Position numbers and translations under genes: made by a program. Below are positions 38,275 through 47,092 of a stretch of DNA of 48,916 nucleotides, in pieces (within the stretch, counting starts at the first letter, position 1; each line of letters opens with the position of its first letter). A model generated the notes under the pieces. The model was given only the letters and a program-made list of their open reading frames with translations, did not search any database and was not told the origin of the DNA. The stretch is taken from NCBI GenBank assembly GCA_016779585.1, contig JADHNI010000023.1, positions 1 through 48,916 of the forward strand, written 5' to 3'. The DNA comes from Pseudomonadales bacterium. Lineage in GTDB: Bacteria > Pseudomonadota > Gammaproteobacteria > Pseudomonadales > Azotimanducaceae.

Positions 38275-39633
38275 ATGTCTGAATCCATGCACGGCATGTG
38301 GTCATCGAGATTGATGTTTATCCTGGCAGCGGCGGGATCCGCGGTGGGGCTCGGAAACATCTGGCGTTTTCCCTATGTCGCGGGTGAAAACGGCGGCGCT
38401 GCGTTTGTTCTCGCTTACCTTGTCTGCATCTCTCTTATAGGTGTTCCGATCATGGTGGCTGAAATCATGTTGGGGCGTGCGGGTCGAAAGAGTCCGATCA
38501 ATACGATGCAGGATCTCACGGTGCAATCGGGCTCCAGGCCAGGATGGCGGGTCGTTGGCTGGATGGGAGCACTGGCCGGATTCATGATTGTCTCTTTCTA
38601 CGCGGTGATTGCAGGCTGGGCCGTGGCTTACCTGATTGAGATGGCGTCAGGGACTTTTAATGGTGCCGACGGAGAGTTTGCCGCCGCAAAATTCACCTCG
38701 CTAACGTCGAACCCTTGGACGGTTGTCGGCTGGCACACACTCTTTATGGCGATGACTACCTTCATTGCGGCTCGTGGTGTGGGTGAAGGGCTGGAGAAGA
38801 CGGTCAAATACCTGATGCCAACCCTGTTTGTTCTGTTGCTAGTGCTTGTGATCTGGGCGGCGGTAAGTTCCGGTCATTTCATGGAAGGCCTGAGCTTTTT
38901 GTTTGCTTTCAAGGCAGACCAGTTCTCAACGGATTCGGTGTTGATGGCCATGGGCCAGGCGTTTTTTACGCTCAGTCTGGGCATGGGCGCCATCATGGCC
39001 TATGGTGCCTACCTGCCAAAATCTGCTTCAATCGTAAGCTCTGCTGTCACCATCGCTGGACTCGATACGCTGGTGGCATTGCTATCTGGCATGGTGATTT
39101 TCCCGATTGTTTTCGCTAATGGGCTTGAACCATCTGCCGGCCCGGGTTTGATGTTCATTACCTTACCCCTGGCTTTCGGTCAGATGGCGGCAGGCCAGTT
39201 TTTTGGCACACTTTTCTTTGTCCTGGTGGTATTTGCGGCGATCACGTCAGCCATTTCGATTATTGAACCTGCTATTGCGTGGCTTGTTGAGAAACTCGAT
39301 TCCAGCAGGGTTGTCGCAGCGTGCGTGGTCGGCGGAGCAGGCTGGCTGGTGGGTATTGGCAGTGCGCTTTCATTCAACACCTGGTCTGATCTCACGTTCC
39401 TGCCGGGCAAAACCTTCTTTGATTCCATGGACTATCTGGCCAACAACATCATGTTGCCGATTGGCGGTGTGCTAATTGCGGCTTTCACGGGATGGGCGCT
39501 CAGTGAAAAGATTTTTAACGAGCAACTTGCCGACGTATCTGTCGGGGTGCGAGCAGTGTTGAGGGTACTGATCCGGTTTGTTGCACCGGTTTCTGTATTC
39601 TTTGTCTTTCTCATGACGGTGTTCTTTTCTTGA
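38275..39633 (+). CDS. Sodium-dependent transporter, NSS/SNF family
   Basis: A 452-residue LeuT-fold symporter that uses the Na+ gradient to import an amino acid or related amine. Span 1 has the family signature GSAVGLGNIWRFPYVAGENG (about 22-41), including the unwound region that binds Na+ and substrate. About 11-12 membrane segments follow. The sequence ends in a hydrophobic segment (PVSVFFVFLMTVFFS). It stands between smpB and ratA, genes that are neighbours in many gammaproteobacteria, and its stop overlaps the ratA start by 4 bp. The substrate cannot be read from the sequence. Confidence 0.92.
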   Translation: MSESMHGMWSSRLMFILAAAGSAVGLGNIWRFPYVAGENGGAAFVLAYLVCISLIGVPIMVAEIMLGRAGRKSPINTMQDLTVQSGSRPGWRVVGWMGALAGFMIVSFYAVIAGWAVAYLIEMASGTFNGADGEFAAAKFTSLTSNPWTVVGWHTLFMAMTTFIAARGVGEGLEKTVKYLMPTLFVLLLVLVIWAAVSSGHFMEGLSFLFAFKADQFSTDSVLMAMGQAFFTLSLGMGAIMAYGAYLPKSASIVSSAVTIAGLDTLVALLSGMVIFPIVFANGLEPSAGPGLMFITLPLAFGQMAAGQFFGTLFFVLVVFAAITSAISIIEPAIAWLVEKLDSSRVVAACVVGGAGWLVGIGSALSFNTWSDLTFLPGKTFFDSMDYLANNIMLPIGGVLIAAFTGWALSEKIFNEQLADVSVGVRAVLRVLIRFVAPVSVFFVFLMTVFFS

Positions 39634-40061
39634 AAACTGTCTCTCGCTCGGCCTTGATGCCTTATTCTGCAGAGCAGATGTTTGACCTGGTGAACAATGT
39701 TGCAGCTTATCCGGAGTTCCTGCCCTGGTGCTCGGAAAGCCGGGTACTGGATTCATCGGAATCTGAAATGCTGGCGAGCATTACCGTAGCCCGGGCGGGG
39801 GTCCGCCATAGCTTCACGACACGCAATGAACTTGAACGACCTTCCCTGATCAGGCTCAACCTTGTAGACGGTCCTTTCTCCAGCCTCGAAGGGTGGTGGC
39901 GTTTCAGCCAGCTAGGCTCTGACGGCTGCAAGACCGAAATGAGCCTTAGGTTCGATTTCAGTTCTTCGATCCTGAACGCTACCTTCGGCAAAGTCTTTGC
40001 GCAGGCAGCTGATACCATGGTTGATGCTTTCTGTGAGCGGGCATCGAATGTTTATGCGTGA
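39630..40061 (+). CDS. ratA: RatA / Coq10-type START-domain protein
   Basis: A 143-residue polyketide-cyclase/START-fold protein. Family landmarks are VSRSALMPYSAEQMFDLVNN followed by VAAYPEFLPWC and the C-terminal SILNATFGKVFAQAADTMVD. In E. coli the homologue was reported as a ribosome-association toxin that blocks 70S formation, while the related mitochondrial Coq10 binds ubiquinone; which applies here is unknown. The start is TTG, overlapping the transporter stop. It is followed by rnfH (ratB), with a 4-bp overlap, as in other gammaproteobacteria. Confidence 0.92.
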   Translation: MKTVSRSALMPYSAEQMFDLVNNVAAYPEFLPWCSESRVLDSSESEMLASITVARAGVRHSFTTRNELERPSLIRLNLVDGPFSSLEGWWRFSQLGSDGCKTEMSLRFDFSSSILNATFGKVFAQAADTMVDAFCERASNVYA

Positions 40062-40372
40062 TCTTTATGGTTGAGTATGGTGAGGATGATCAGTTGAAAG
40101 TATCTGTCGCGTTCGCCTTGCCCGATCGTCAGGAAGTCGTGGCATTCCTGGTTCCTCGAGGTACCTCCGTGGATAAAGCCATAGCGATGTCAGGTATCCA
40201 GTCGAAGTTTCCAGATATGGATCTGGCGTCTCTGCATAAGGGGATCTGGTACGAGAAAAAAGACGGGGAGACTGAGGTCAGCGACGGGGATCGGATTGAA
40301 ATCTACCGGCCTCTGATGACGGATGCCAAGGAAGCGCGCCGGCTTCGCGCAGAGAGACGAGATAAAGGCTAG
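40058..40372 (+). CDS. rnfH: RnfH family ubiquitin-like protein
   Basis: A small ubiquitin-fold protein of 104 residues (also called RatB or UPF0125). It has the conserved KVSVAFALPDRQEVVAFLVP start and the DGDRIEIYRPLMTDAKEARR end with the basic tail. Its role is unknown in spite of the RnfH name, which comes from a gene next to rnf in Rhodobacter. Start is GTG overlapping the ratA stop; ATG 40067 is possible. It is convergent with bamE and overlaps it by 4 bp. Confidence 0.9.
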   Translation: MIFMVEYGEDDQLKVSVAFALPDRQEVVAFLVPRGTSVDKAIAMSGIQSKFPDMDLASLHKGIWYEKKDGETEVSDGDRIEIYRPLMTDAKEARRLRAERRDKG

Positions 40373-40746
40373 CTTTGTGAACCGCGTTCGACGAAAGCCT
40401 CATATTCCTCGGACGGAACAAAGTCACCTACGAAATAGCTCAGGCGATCATCGAGGAAATAGACCGTCAGCACTTTCCTGATTGGATTGCCGCCCGCGAT
40501 CTGTATGCTGTAGACATAGTCCCATCGATCAGCATCCAGCTGGTCATCAATCACAGCATTGCCGAGGACAAACCTGACCTGGCTGCGTGTCATCCCGGGT
40601 TTCAGCTTGTCGATCATCTGCTGGGTAATCACGTTGCCCTGTTGAACGGTGATTCGATGCACGCCAGGAAAACGGAGTGAAGAGCAGCCGACGAGCGCGC
40701 AGGCAACCATAATAACGATGAGTAGTTGGGCAAATCTTCGAGACAT
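40369..40746 (-). CDS. bamE: Outer-membrane protein assembly factor BamE
   Basis: Lipoprotein of the BAM complex that inserts beta-barrel proteins into the outer membrane. A signal peptide ends in lipobox LVGC (Cys21). The family core follows: VHRITVQQGNVITQQMIDKL then KPGMTRSQVRFVLGNAVIDD. At 125 residues it is of normal length. It is divergent from fur, the standard arrangement in gammaproteobacteria (formerly smpA/omlA). Confidence 0.94.
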   Translation of the reverse strand: MSRRFAQLLIVIMVACALVGCSSLRFPGVHRITVQQGNVITQQMIDKLKPGMTRSQVRFVLGNAVIDDQLDADRWDYVYSIQIAGGNPIRKVLTVYFLDDRLSYFVGDFVPSEEYEAFVERGSQS

Positions 40747-40832
40747 CTAGGGTGTAGCTTGGTAAATCGCGGTATACTGTAATTTATCCTCGCGCTGGAT
40801 ACTACCTCTCACACACCGAACCATTGCGACAT

Positions 40833-41246
40833 ATGACTGCTGAATCCCAGGAACTCAAAGATGCCGGTCTGAAGATCACGCTGCCGCGGATCAAGATTCT
40901 CCAGATTCTCGAGAGCAATCACGTGCATCATGTCAGCGCGGAAGATGTCTACAAACTGCTGCTGCAGAATGGTGAGGAAATCGGCCTGGCTACGGTCTAC
41001 AGGGTGTTGACCCAGTTCGAACAGGCAGGTCTAGTTTCAAGGCATAACTTTGAGGGCGGTCATTCGGTATTCGAACTTTCTTCGGACAAGCATCATGATC
41101 ACATCGTTTGTGTTCGATGTGGCCGGGTTGAAGAGTTTCATGATGATGAAATTGAGCATCGCCAGAAAAAGGTGGCGGAAGACCTGGGGTTTGAGCTGAC
41201 TGACCACAACCTCAATATGTACGGACTGTGTCCGGACTGCCGCTAG
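40833..41246 (+). CDS. fur: Ferric uptake regulator Fur
   Basis: Iron-responsive repressor. The N-terminal winged helix (about 8-80; LKITLPRIKILQILE, HVSAEDVYKLLLQ, GLATVYRVLTQFEQAGLV) is followed by the metal-binding dimer domain with HHDHIVCVRCG and the second CPDC near the C-terminus. I chose ATG 40833, which gives 137 residues; the open frame begins nine bases earlier at a TTG. It is divergent from bamE and convergent with recN, keeping the conserved recN-fur-bamE cluster. Confidence 0.96.
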   Translation: MTAESQELKDAGLKITLPRIKILQILESNHVHHVSAEDVYKLLLQNGEEIGLATVYRVLTQFEQAGLVSRHNFEGGHSVFELSSDKHHDHIVCVRCGRVEEFHDDEIEHRQKKVAEDLGFELTDHNLNMYGLCPDCR

Positions 41247-41347
41247 CTGCTATCTTCATTTCTGGTACACCAACAATCCCTCGAGCAGTAGATTCAGATT
41301 CTGGCCAGTTATAGGAAGTGCCCGCGCTCTGGGCAGGCTCCCTTCAA

Positions 41348-43006
41348 CTAGCTTTTTTGTGAGCCCAGCATCTTTTCTGCGTGGGCAAGAGATTGTTCCG
41401 TCTTCTCAACGCCGCCCAGCATGCGTGCTATTTCATCGATCTTTTCTTCTTCGTTGAGTTTCACCACGGTGGTGCTGGCACTGTCTGAAGTGGTGGATTT
41501 GCTGACCACGTAGTGGTGATGTCCCTGCGCTGCAACCTGCGGCAGGTGCGTGACACAGACAATCTGTGCCGTGGCTCCCAGTTTTCGGAGCAGGGTGCCG
41601 ACAACCTCCGCGGTCGCCCCCCCGACGCCAACGTCCACCTCGTCAAAAATCAGCGTAGGTGTGTTGGAGGAGGTTGCAGTAATCACCTGGATAGCGAGGG
41701 AGATCCGTGACAGTTCTCCGCCGGATGCGATGCGTGACAGGGCGCCTGGTTCAGTTCCGGGAATCGTTGCGATCCGGAATTCGATCTCGTTGATGCCATG
41801 GCTGTGAGGTTCCGACTCAACCACAGAAGCCGAGAATTGCGCTCCGCTCATACCGAGGTCCTGTAGCGCCGCGGTGACTTCTGACTGCAGCAGGTCAGCG
41901 GTTTTGCGTCGCGCCTGTGAGAGTTTTTCAGCCATGTTTGCGTATTCAGCTTCCGCCTCATCGAGTTGCGTCTGCATTTCTTCCAGTTGCTCTTCAGCAT
42001 TCAGGATGTTGTGTAACTCGGACTGGATCTGTTCTGTCAACGCAGGCAACTCGTCAGGTTGCACGTGATGTTTTCGGGCTGCCTCGTAAATGCCGCTCAA
42101 TCGATTCTCGACTTCGTTCAGCCTGGCGGGGTCGGCGGAAAAACGGTCAGTCGTTGCGTTAAGGTCGTGAATCGCTTCTTCGATCTGGATTTTTGCTGTA
42201 TTCAACAAATCCCGGACTGACTGGACCGATTTGTCCTCGATGCCAGCCAGGAGGCTTACTGCGCGACTGACCAACGACGCGGCACTTTGCTCATCGTCAT
42301 CCTGGCAGAGCTGCAATGCCTGCTGCAGGCGAGTCTGGATGTCGTCAGCGGAGTTCAGCAGTTTCTGCTCACGTTCGAGTTCAGTGGTTTCACCCGGGGA
42401 GACTGCAAGTTTTTCCAGTTCGTCTGCCTGGTAACTCAGCAGTTGTACACGCGCTGATTCTTCCTCGGCATCCTGCCTTCTGCTTTCCAGGGCTGCCCGT
42501 ATAGTCTGCGCTGCCTGGAACCTGGCTTTTACCTCGGTGACGACCTCACCCAGACCACCAAACTCATCTAGCAGACGTCGGTGGGTCTCACGTTTTAGCA
42601 GTGACTGGTGTTCATGCTGGCTGTGCACATCCAGCAGCATTTCACTGAGAGTCCTGAGTTCACCCAGGTTAATCGAACTGCCGTTGATAAACGCCCGGGA
42701 CCGGCCATCGTTTGAAACCACGCGGCGCAGGATACATTCTTCACCCTCGTCCAGTGCGCGTTCTTTGAGCCATTTGAGTGCACGATCGTGGTTGGCCAGG
42801 TCAAATGTTGCGTTTACTTCAGCCTTTTTTGCACCCTGGGCGATCAAACTTGAATCTGCCCTATCGCCCAGAGCGAGTCCAAGGGCGCCAAGAAGGATCG
42901 ACTTGCCAGCCCCCGTTTCACCGGTGATGACACTCATACCCGGGTCAAATTCCAGCTCCAGCTGGTCAACCAGGGTTAGTGAATTGATGGACAGATGTGT
43001 GAGCAA
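41348..43006 (-). CDS. recN: DNA repair protein RecN
   Basis: SMC-like ATPase that brings together DNA ends during double-strand-break repair. Walker A GETGAGKS (29-36) in the N-terminal head and Walker B TLIFDEVDVGVGG with the GGELSRISLA signature in the C-terminal head enclose a coiled-coil region (about 150-370) rich in Glu, Gln and Leu. At 552 residues it is normal for gammaproteobacteria. It lies on the strand opposite fur and hrcA. No LexA box is apparent upstream of its start. Confidence 0.95.
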   Translation of the reverse strand: MLTHLSINSLTLVDQLELEFDPGMSVITGETGAGKSILLGALGLALGDRADSSLIAQGAKKAEVNATFDLANHDRALKWLKERALDEGEECILRRVVSNDGRSRAFINGSSINLGELRTLSEMLLDVHSQHEHQSLLKRETHRRLLDEFGGLGEVVTEVKARFQAAQTIRAALESRRQDAEEESARVQLLSYQADELEKLAVSPGETTELEREQKLLNSADDIQTRLQQALQLCQDDDEQSAASLVSRAVSLLAGIEDKSVQSVRDLLNTAKIQIEEAIHDLNATTDRFSADPARLNEVENRLSGIYEAARKHHVQPDELPALTEQIQSELHNILNAEEQLEEMQTQLDEAEAEYANMAEKLSQARRKTADLLQSEVTAALQDLGMSGAQFSASVVESEPHSHGINEIEFRIATIPGTEPGALSRIASGGELSRISLAIQVITATSSNTPTLIFDEVDVGVGGATAEVVGTLLRKLGATAQIVCVTHLPQVAAQGHHHYVVSKSTTSDSASTTVVKLNEEEKIDEIARMLGGVEKTEQSLAHAEKMLGSQKS

Positions 43007-43106
43007 TTGCGAATCCTCCTGACGTATTTAACCTTGAGGCAATCCGCTGGTGCAATTGGAATTCGCTGGCATTGTCGTGGGCAGGTCGCTGAATTAGTAT
43101 TTTGTT

Positions 43107-44144
43107 ATGTCTCAAGCAGATCATTTAAACGAGAAATCGAAAATCCTTTTGAAGTCCCTCGTCGAACAGTACATCGAGGAAGGACAACCGATTGGGTCAA
43201 AGACGCTGGCAGATTCTGCATCGGTGCTGGTCAGTCCCGCGACCGTGCGTAATGTGATGGCAGACCTGGAAGAACTCGGTTTTGTCCGGTCACCGCATAC
43301 CTCCGCAGGTCGCGTACCGACAGCACTTGGTTACCGTTTTTTTGTGGATAGCCTGATCCAGGTGGGGCAGATAGATACCTATGATCTGGTAAGCCTAAAC
43401 AAGGGCCTGGATCCTGATATGTCTTCCAAAGAACTGGTTGAGTCTGCCTCGGGCATCCTGTCCGAATTCACCCGAATGGCAGGGCTGGTAACGATTCCCA
43501 GGCGGGATCAGGTAACCCTGCGGCACGTGGAATTCCTCAGCCTCGAAGGTAATCGTGTCCTGGTGATTCTCGTTCTTGACGATCACGAGGTGCAGAACCG
43601 GGTGATCTATACCAAGCAGGCTTATACGGAAGTGCAGTTACGCGAAGCGTCCAATTTCCTGAATGCGCAGTTTGCAGGGGAAGCCCTGGGCAGGATTCGC
43701 GAGCGGCTGCTTTCCTCCATGAAAGCGGATCGGGAGAGCATGAACAGCCTGATGCAGACGACGCTTGAAGTCGTCGACCAGGCCTTTGAGACCGAGAACA
43801 CCAGTGACTTTGTCGTGAAAGGCCAGGAAAACCTGCTGGAAACCAACCAGGCCCTGGAAGATATCCGCCAGCTTTTCGAGGCGATCTCCATGAAAGGTGA
43901 CATCCTGCATTTGCTGGATCGTTGCATGGACTCGGAGGGTGTTCAGCTCTTTATTGGTAATGAGTCCGGTTATGAAGTACTGGATGAATGCTCTGTTGTC
44001 ACAGCCCCTTACCAGGTCGAAGGTCAGCTTGTAGGTGTGTTGGGTGTTATTGGCCCGACCCGCATGGCCTACGATCGGGTCATCCCCATCGTGGACGCCA
44101 CCGCCCGCCTGCTTTCCGCCGCCCTCGACACCAGCCGAAGATAA
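43107..44144 (+). CDS. hrcA: Heat-inducible transcription repressor HrcA
   Basis: Repressor that binds CIRCE operators of groESL or dnaK genes and is kept active by GroEL. The N-terminal winged helix (about 7-80) shows RILLKSLVEQYIEEGQPIGS-like features, with LVSPATVRNVMADLEELGFV and the HTSAGRVPTALGYRFFVD segment. The GAF-like middle and C-terminal domain include the family ending VIGPTRMAYDRVIPIV. At 345 residues it is typical. It is divergent from recN (100 bp) and heads the hrcA-grpE-dnaK-dnaJ run. I see no CIRCE element in the window, so its targets are probably elsewhere. Confidence 0.94.
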   Translation: MSQADHLNEKSKILLKSLVEQYIEEGQPIGSKTLADSASVLVSPATVRNVMADLEELGFVRSPHTSAGRVPTALGYRFFVDSLIQVGQIDTYDLVSLNKGLDPDMSSKELVESASGILSEFTRMAGLVTIPRRDQVTLRHVEFLSLEGNRVLVILVLDDHEVQNRVIYTKQAYTEVQLREASNFLNAQFAGEALGRIRERLLSSMKADRESMNSLMQTTLEVVDQAFETENTSDFVVKGQENLLETNQALEDIRQLFEAISMKGDILHLLDRCMDSEGVQLFIGNESGYEVLDECSVVTAPYQVEGQLVGVLGVIGPTRMAYDRVIPIVDATARLLSAALDTSRR

Positions 44145-44204
44145 GCCCTCAGCGCGGGCCAGCAAGAGCCCTCAGCGCGGGCCAGCAAGAGCCTTCAGAG
44201 CGGG
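44144..44204 (+). repeat. 23-bp tandem repeat just after hrcA
   Basis: Two identical 23-bp units starting AGCCCTCAGCGCGGGCCAGC (44144-44166 and 44167-44189), then a partial third copy (44190-44204) with two substitutions. The first begins on the last base of the hrcA stop codon. The unit holds the GC-rich block GCGCGGGCC. The block is intergenic, upstream of the grpE heat-shock promoter. Confidence 0.85.
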
Positions 44205-44262
44205 TACACCCCCTCCGAGGCAGGAATCTCTGAAGACTGCTCGCGCAAACCCCCCGGGGCAC

Positions 44263-44291
44263 CTTGAAAGACTGTAGAAAGCCCCCCATAT
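44263..44291 (+). promoter_or_regulatory. sigma32 heat-shock promoter of grpE-dnaK
   Basis: CTTGAAA (44263-44269), a 14-bp spacer, then CCCCATAT (44284-44291). Both elements match the sigma32 consensus CTTGAAA and CCCCATNT. It is 39 bp upstream of the grpE ATG and drives the grpE-dnaK-dnaJ genes. Confidence 0.85.
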
Positions 44292-44330
44292 ACCTCCAAA
44301 CAGTCACTTCGCCTGAAACAGGAGCAATAC

Positions 44331-44939
44331 ATGGCGTTGCCGGAAGACGAAAAGATGCCGGAAAACGAGTCCGGGGAGCATTCCGAGCTCCCTGCTGAGA
44401 CCCCTGAGCCGGAAGAACCCGTGGCAGACACCGACGAGACACCTGATCTGGAGCAGGACCCGGAAGGGGCCCTGCGACAAGCTCTTGAGGATGTCGAGAA
44501 ATACCGTGACCAGGCCCTGCGCGCTGAAGCGGAAATGCAGAATATGCAGCGACGCACGGCCCGGGATATCGAGAACGCACACAAGTTTGCGCTGGAAAAG
44601 TTTCTCCAGAACCTGCTGCCGGTCGCTGACAGCATGGAGAAAGCCGTGGAGGCGGCAGAGCAGGCCGCTGAAAACGAAGATGATCCGATGCTGGAAGGTG
44701 TCCGACTCTGCAACAAACTGTTAGTTGACGTGCTGGGCAAGGAGGGTATTGAGGTCATTGACCCTATGGGCGAGCCATTTGACCCAAATGAACACCAGGC
44801 CATGTCCATGGTTGAGAACCCGGATATGGAGCCCAACTCCGTCTTTGCGGTCGTCCAGAAAGGCTATCGGCTGAATGGCAGGCTGGTTCGTGCTGCCATG
44901 GTGATGGTAACGAAGGCACCCGCCGAGGCGCAGGAATAG
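44331..44939 (+). CDS. grpE: Nucleotide exchange factor GrpE
   Basis: Releases ADP from DnaK and sets the pace of the chaperone cycle; also a thermosensor. A long acidic N-terminal stretch (about 1-45, rich in Glu and Pro) precedes the dimerisation helix YRDQALRAEAEMQNMQRRTA and the four-helix and beta-wing domains (PMGEPFDPNEHQAMSMV and VFAVVQKGYRLNGRLVRAAM). At 202 residues it is typical. It follows a near-perfect sigma32 promoter and is 111 bp before dnaK. Confidence 0.96.
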   Translation: MALPEDEKMPENESGEHSELPAETPEPEEPVADTDETPDLEQDPEGALRQALEDVEKYRDQALRAEAEMQNMQRRTARDIENAHKFALEKFLQNLLPVADSMEKAVEAAEQAAENEDDPMLEGVRLCNKLLVDVLGKEGIEVIDPMGEPFDPNEHQAMSMVENPDMEPNSVFAVVQKGYRLNGRLVRAAMVMVTKAPAEAQE

Positions 44940-44956
44940 TCAGAGAACATGTGCTT

Positions 44957-44976
44957 CGGGAAGCTTGAATTTCCCG
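44957..44976 (+). other. Hairpin in the grpE-dnaK intergenic region
   Basis: CGGGAA (44957-44962) pairs with TTCCCG (44971-44976), with an 8-nt loop that contains CTTGAA (44964-44969). An ATAT block follows 17 bp later, which might make a weak secondary sigma32 site (CTTGAA-N16-CAATATAG). Neither a terminator T-run nor a strong promoter is present; the structure may simply be a processing or stability element. Confidence 0.35.
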
Positions 44977-45050
44977 GGACAGGAACAATATAGAAGTTAA
45001 GACATTAACGACATCACCATCCTGAGGCTGGTGAAAACTGGAGAACAAAC

Positions 45051-46976
45051 ATGGGCAAAATTATTGGAATTGACCTCGGAACGACGAACTCTTGTGTCGC
45101 CGTACTGGAGGGTACGAAGCCTAAGATTATCGAAAATTCAGAAGGTGATCGCACGACGCCTTCCATCGTGGGATATTCCGATGATGGTGAGGTGCTTGTT
45201 GGTCAGGCCGCCAAACGCCAGGCGGTAACCAACCCCCAGAACACGCTTTTTGCGGTCAAGCGCCTGATCGGTCGTCAATTCACCGATGACGTGGTCCAGC
45301 GGGACATCAAGATGGTGCCTTACACCATCGCGAAAGCAGATAACGGAGACGCCTGGGTTGAAGTAAAGGGCGAGAAGATGGCGCCACCGCAGATCTCGGC
45401 GCAGGTGCTGTCCAAGATGAAGAAAACGGCGGAAGACTACCTGGGTGAACCGGTCACAGAAGCTGTCATCACAGTCCCAGCCTACTTCAATGACTCACAG
45501 CGGCAGGCGACCAAGGATGCTGGCAAGATCGCCGGTCTCGATGTGAAGCGCATCATCAACGAGCCCACGGCAGCGGCGCTGGCTTATGGTATGGACAAGG
45601 CAACCGGTGATTCCACGATTGCGGTCTATGACCTGGGTGGCGGTACCTTCGATATTTCCATCATCGAGATTGCCGATGTCGATGGCGAGAAGCAGTTTGA
45701 GGTGCTTTCAACAAACGGTGATACGTTCCTAGGTGGTGAGGACTTTGACCTCCGCCTGATTGATTACCTGGCCGACGAGTTCAAGAAAGAGCACGGTATG
45801 GATCTGCACAATGATCCACTGGCACTTCAGCGTCTCAAGGAAGCGGCTGAAAAAGCAAAGATCGAACTTTCCACAAGTGGCCAGACCGAAGTGAACCTGC
45901 CTTATATCACGGCAGACAACACGGGTCCGAAGCACCTTGTGATCAAGGTAACGCAGGCGAAACTGGAATCCCTTGTGGAAGATCTGGTTGAGCGCACACT
46001 GGAGCCTGTTCGCACTGCACTTAAGGATGCCGATGTCAGCGTATCCCAGGTGGATGACATTATCCTGGTGGGTGGACAGACACGTATGCCACTGGTGCAG
46101 AAGAAGGTGAAGGAGTTCTTCGGCAAGGAGCCACGCAAGGATGTTAACCCTGATGAAGCGGTTGCCCTTGGCGCGTCCATCCAGGCTGCCGTGCTGGCCG
46201 GTGAAGTGAAAGATGTGCTCCTGCTCGACGTGACGCCGCTGTCCCTGGGTATCGAAACCATGGGAGGCGTAATGAGCACATTGATCGAGAAGAACACGAC
46301 GATTCCGACCCAAAAATCCCAGGTTTTCTCGACTGCTGAGGACAATCAGCCTGCGGTAACCATTCACGTCCTGCAGGGTGAGCGCAAGCAGGCGGGTCAG
46401 AACAAGTCACTGGGTCAATTTGACCTGGCGGATATCCCGCCTGCACCGCGAGGTACGCCGCAGATTGAAGTGAGCTTTGACCTGGATGCCAACGGTATCC
46501 TGAATGTTTCGGCAAAAGACAAGGCGACAGGCAAGGAACAGTCCATCGTGATCAAGGCGTCCAGCGGTCTGTCTGATGAAGAGATCGAAAAAATGGTGCG
46601 CGATGCAGAATCGCATGCGGAAGAAGATCTCAAGTTCGAAGAACTGGTTGCTGCCCGCAACACGGCAGATGGCATGATCCACGCGACCCGGAAGACGCTT
46701 GTAGAAGCAGCTGACAAGGTTGAGGAAAGTGAGAAGACAGAGATCGAAGCTGCAATTTCTGAACTCGAGGAAGCGCTGAAAGGCGATGATAAGGAGGCCA
46801 TTGAAACGGGTACGCAGAAGCTGACCGAGGCGAGTTCGTCACTGGCGCAGCGCATGTATGCGGAAGCGCAGCAGGAAGCTGCAGGTCAGGGTGAAGAAGC
46901 CACGGCAACTGCTGACACTGGCGGTGACCCCGATGCAGTTGACGCTGAGTTCGAAGAAGTTAAAGACGACAAATAA
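45051..46976 (+). CDS. dnaK: Chaperone protein DnaK (Hsp70)
   Basis: ATP-dependent Hsp70 that folds and protects proteins with DnaJ and GrpE. The actin-like ATPase domain begins [17 protein letters not shown] and contains [15 protein letters not shown] and [14 protein letters not shown]. The substrate-binding domain starts near [15 protein letters not shown] (about 395-410), and the helical lid ends in an acidic tail, EEVKDDK. At 641 residues it is standard. A TGGAGAAC site precedes the ATG. It is separated from dnaJ by 116 bp that are largely filled with an inverted repeat. Confidence 0.98.
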   Translation: MGKIIGIDLGTTNSCVAVLEGTKPKIIENSEGDRTTPSIVGYSDDGEVLVGQAAKRQAVTNPQNTLFAVKRLIGRQFTDDVVQRDIKMVPYTIAKADNGDAWVEVKGEKMAPPQISAQVLSKMKKTAEDYLGEPVTEAVITVPAYFNDSQRQATKDAGKIAGLDVKRIINEPTAAALAYGMDKATGDSTIAVYDLGGGTFDISIIEIADVDGEKQFEVLSTNGDTFLGGEDFDLRLIDYLADEFKKEHGMDLHNDPLALQRLKEAAEKAKIELSTSGQTEVNLPYITADNTGPKHLVIKVTQAKLESLVEDLVERTLEPVRTALKDADVSVSQVDDIILVGGQTRMPLVQKKVKEFFGKEPRKDVNPDEAVALGASIQAAVLAGEVKDVLLLDVTPLSLGIETMGGVMSTLIEKNTTIPTQKSQVFSTAEDNQPAVTIHVLQGERKQAGQNKSLGQFDLADIPPAPRGTPQIEVSFDLDANGILNVSAKDKATGKEQSIVIKASSGLSDEEIEKMVRDAESHAEEDLKFEELVAARNTADGMIHATRKTLVEAADKVEESEKTEIEAAISELEEALKGDDKEAIETGTQKLTEASSSLAQRMYAEAQQEAAGQGEEATATADTGGDPDAVDAEFEEVKDDK

Positions 46977-46983
46977 AGCGGCT

Positions 46984-47074
46984 CAGATTCGGGGACAGTT
47001 TACTTTTACCTGGAGGTGATAAGTAGCTGTCCCCGATGTCGTATTCAGGCAAAAGTAAACTGTCCCCGATTCTG
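46984..47074. repeat. REP-like inverted repeat between dnaK and dnaJ
   Basis: Two arms of 24 bp, 46984-47007 and 47051-47074, are inverted copies with one mismatch. Each contains CGGGGACAGTTTACTTTT or its complement. Inside, a partial copy of the outer core (CTGTCCCCGATG at 47027-47038) occurs again. The transcript can form a long hairpin. The GGGGACAGTTTAC-type sequence is reminiscent of short elements near REP-associated tyrosine transposases in environmental bacterial genomes, as I recall it, but no transposase is in the window. Confidence 0.8.
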
Positions 47075-47092
47075 GGAGAGATGAGAAACTAA

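Noticed and set aside
41247..41347. Intrinsic terminator between fur and recN
   Set aside because: The only stem (TGCCC-N7-GGGCA) is 5 bp and has no T-run on either strand.
43020..43106. CIRCE or sigma32 promoter directly before hrcA
   Set aside because: CTTGAG at about 43031 resembles a -35 but no CCCCAT-type -10 follows at the right distance, and no inverted TTAGCACTC is present.
44144..44204. Tandem repeat as a CRISPR remnant
   Set aside because: Units are directly abutting with no spacer sequences and no cas gene in the window.
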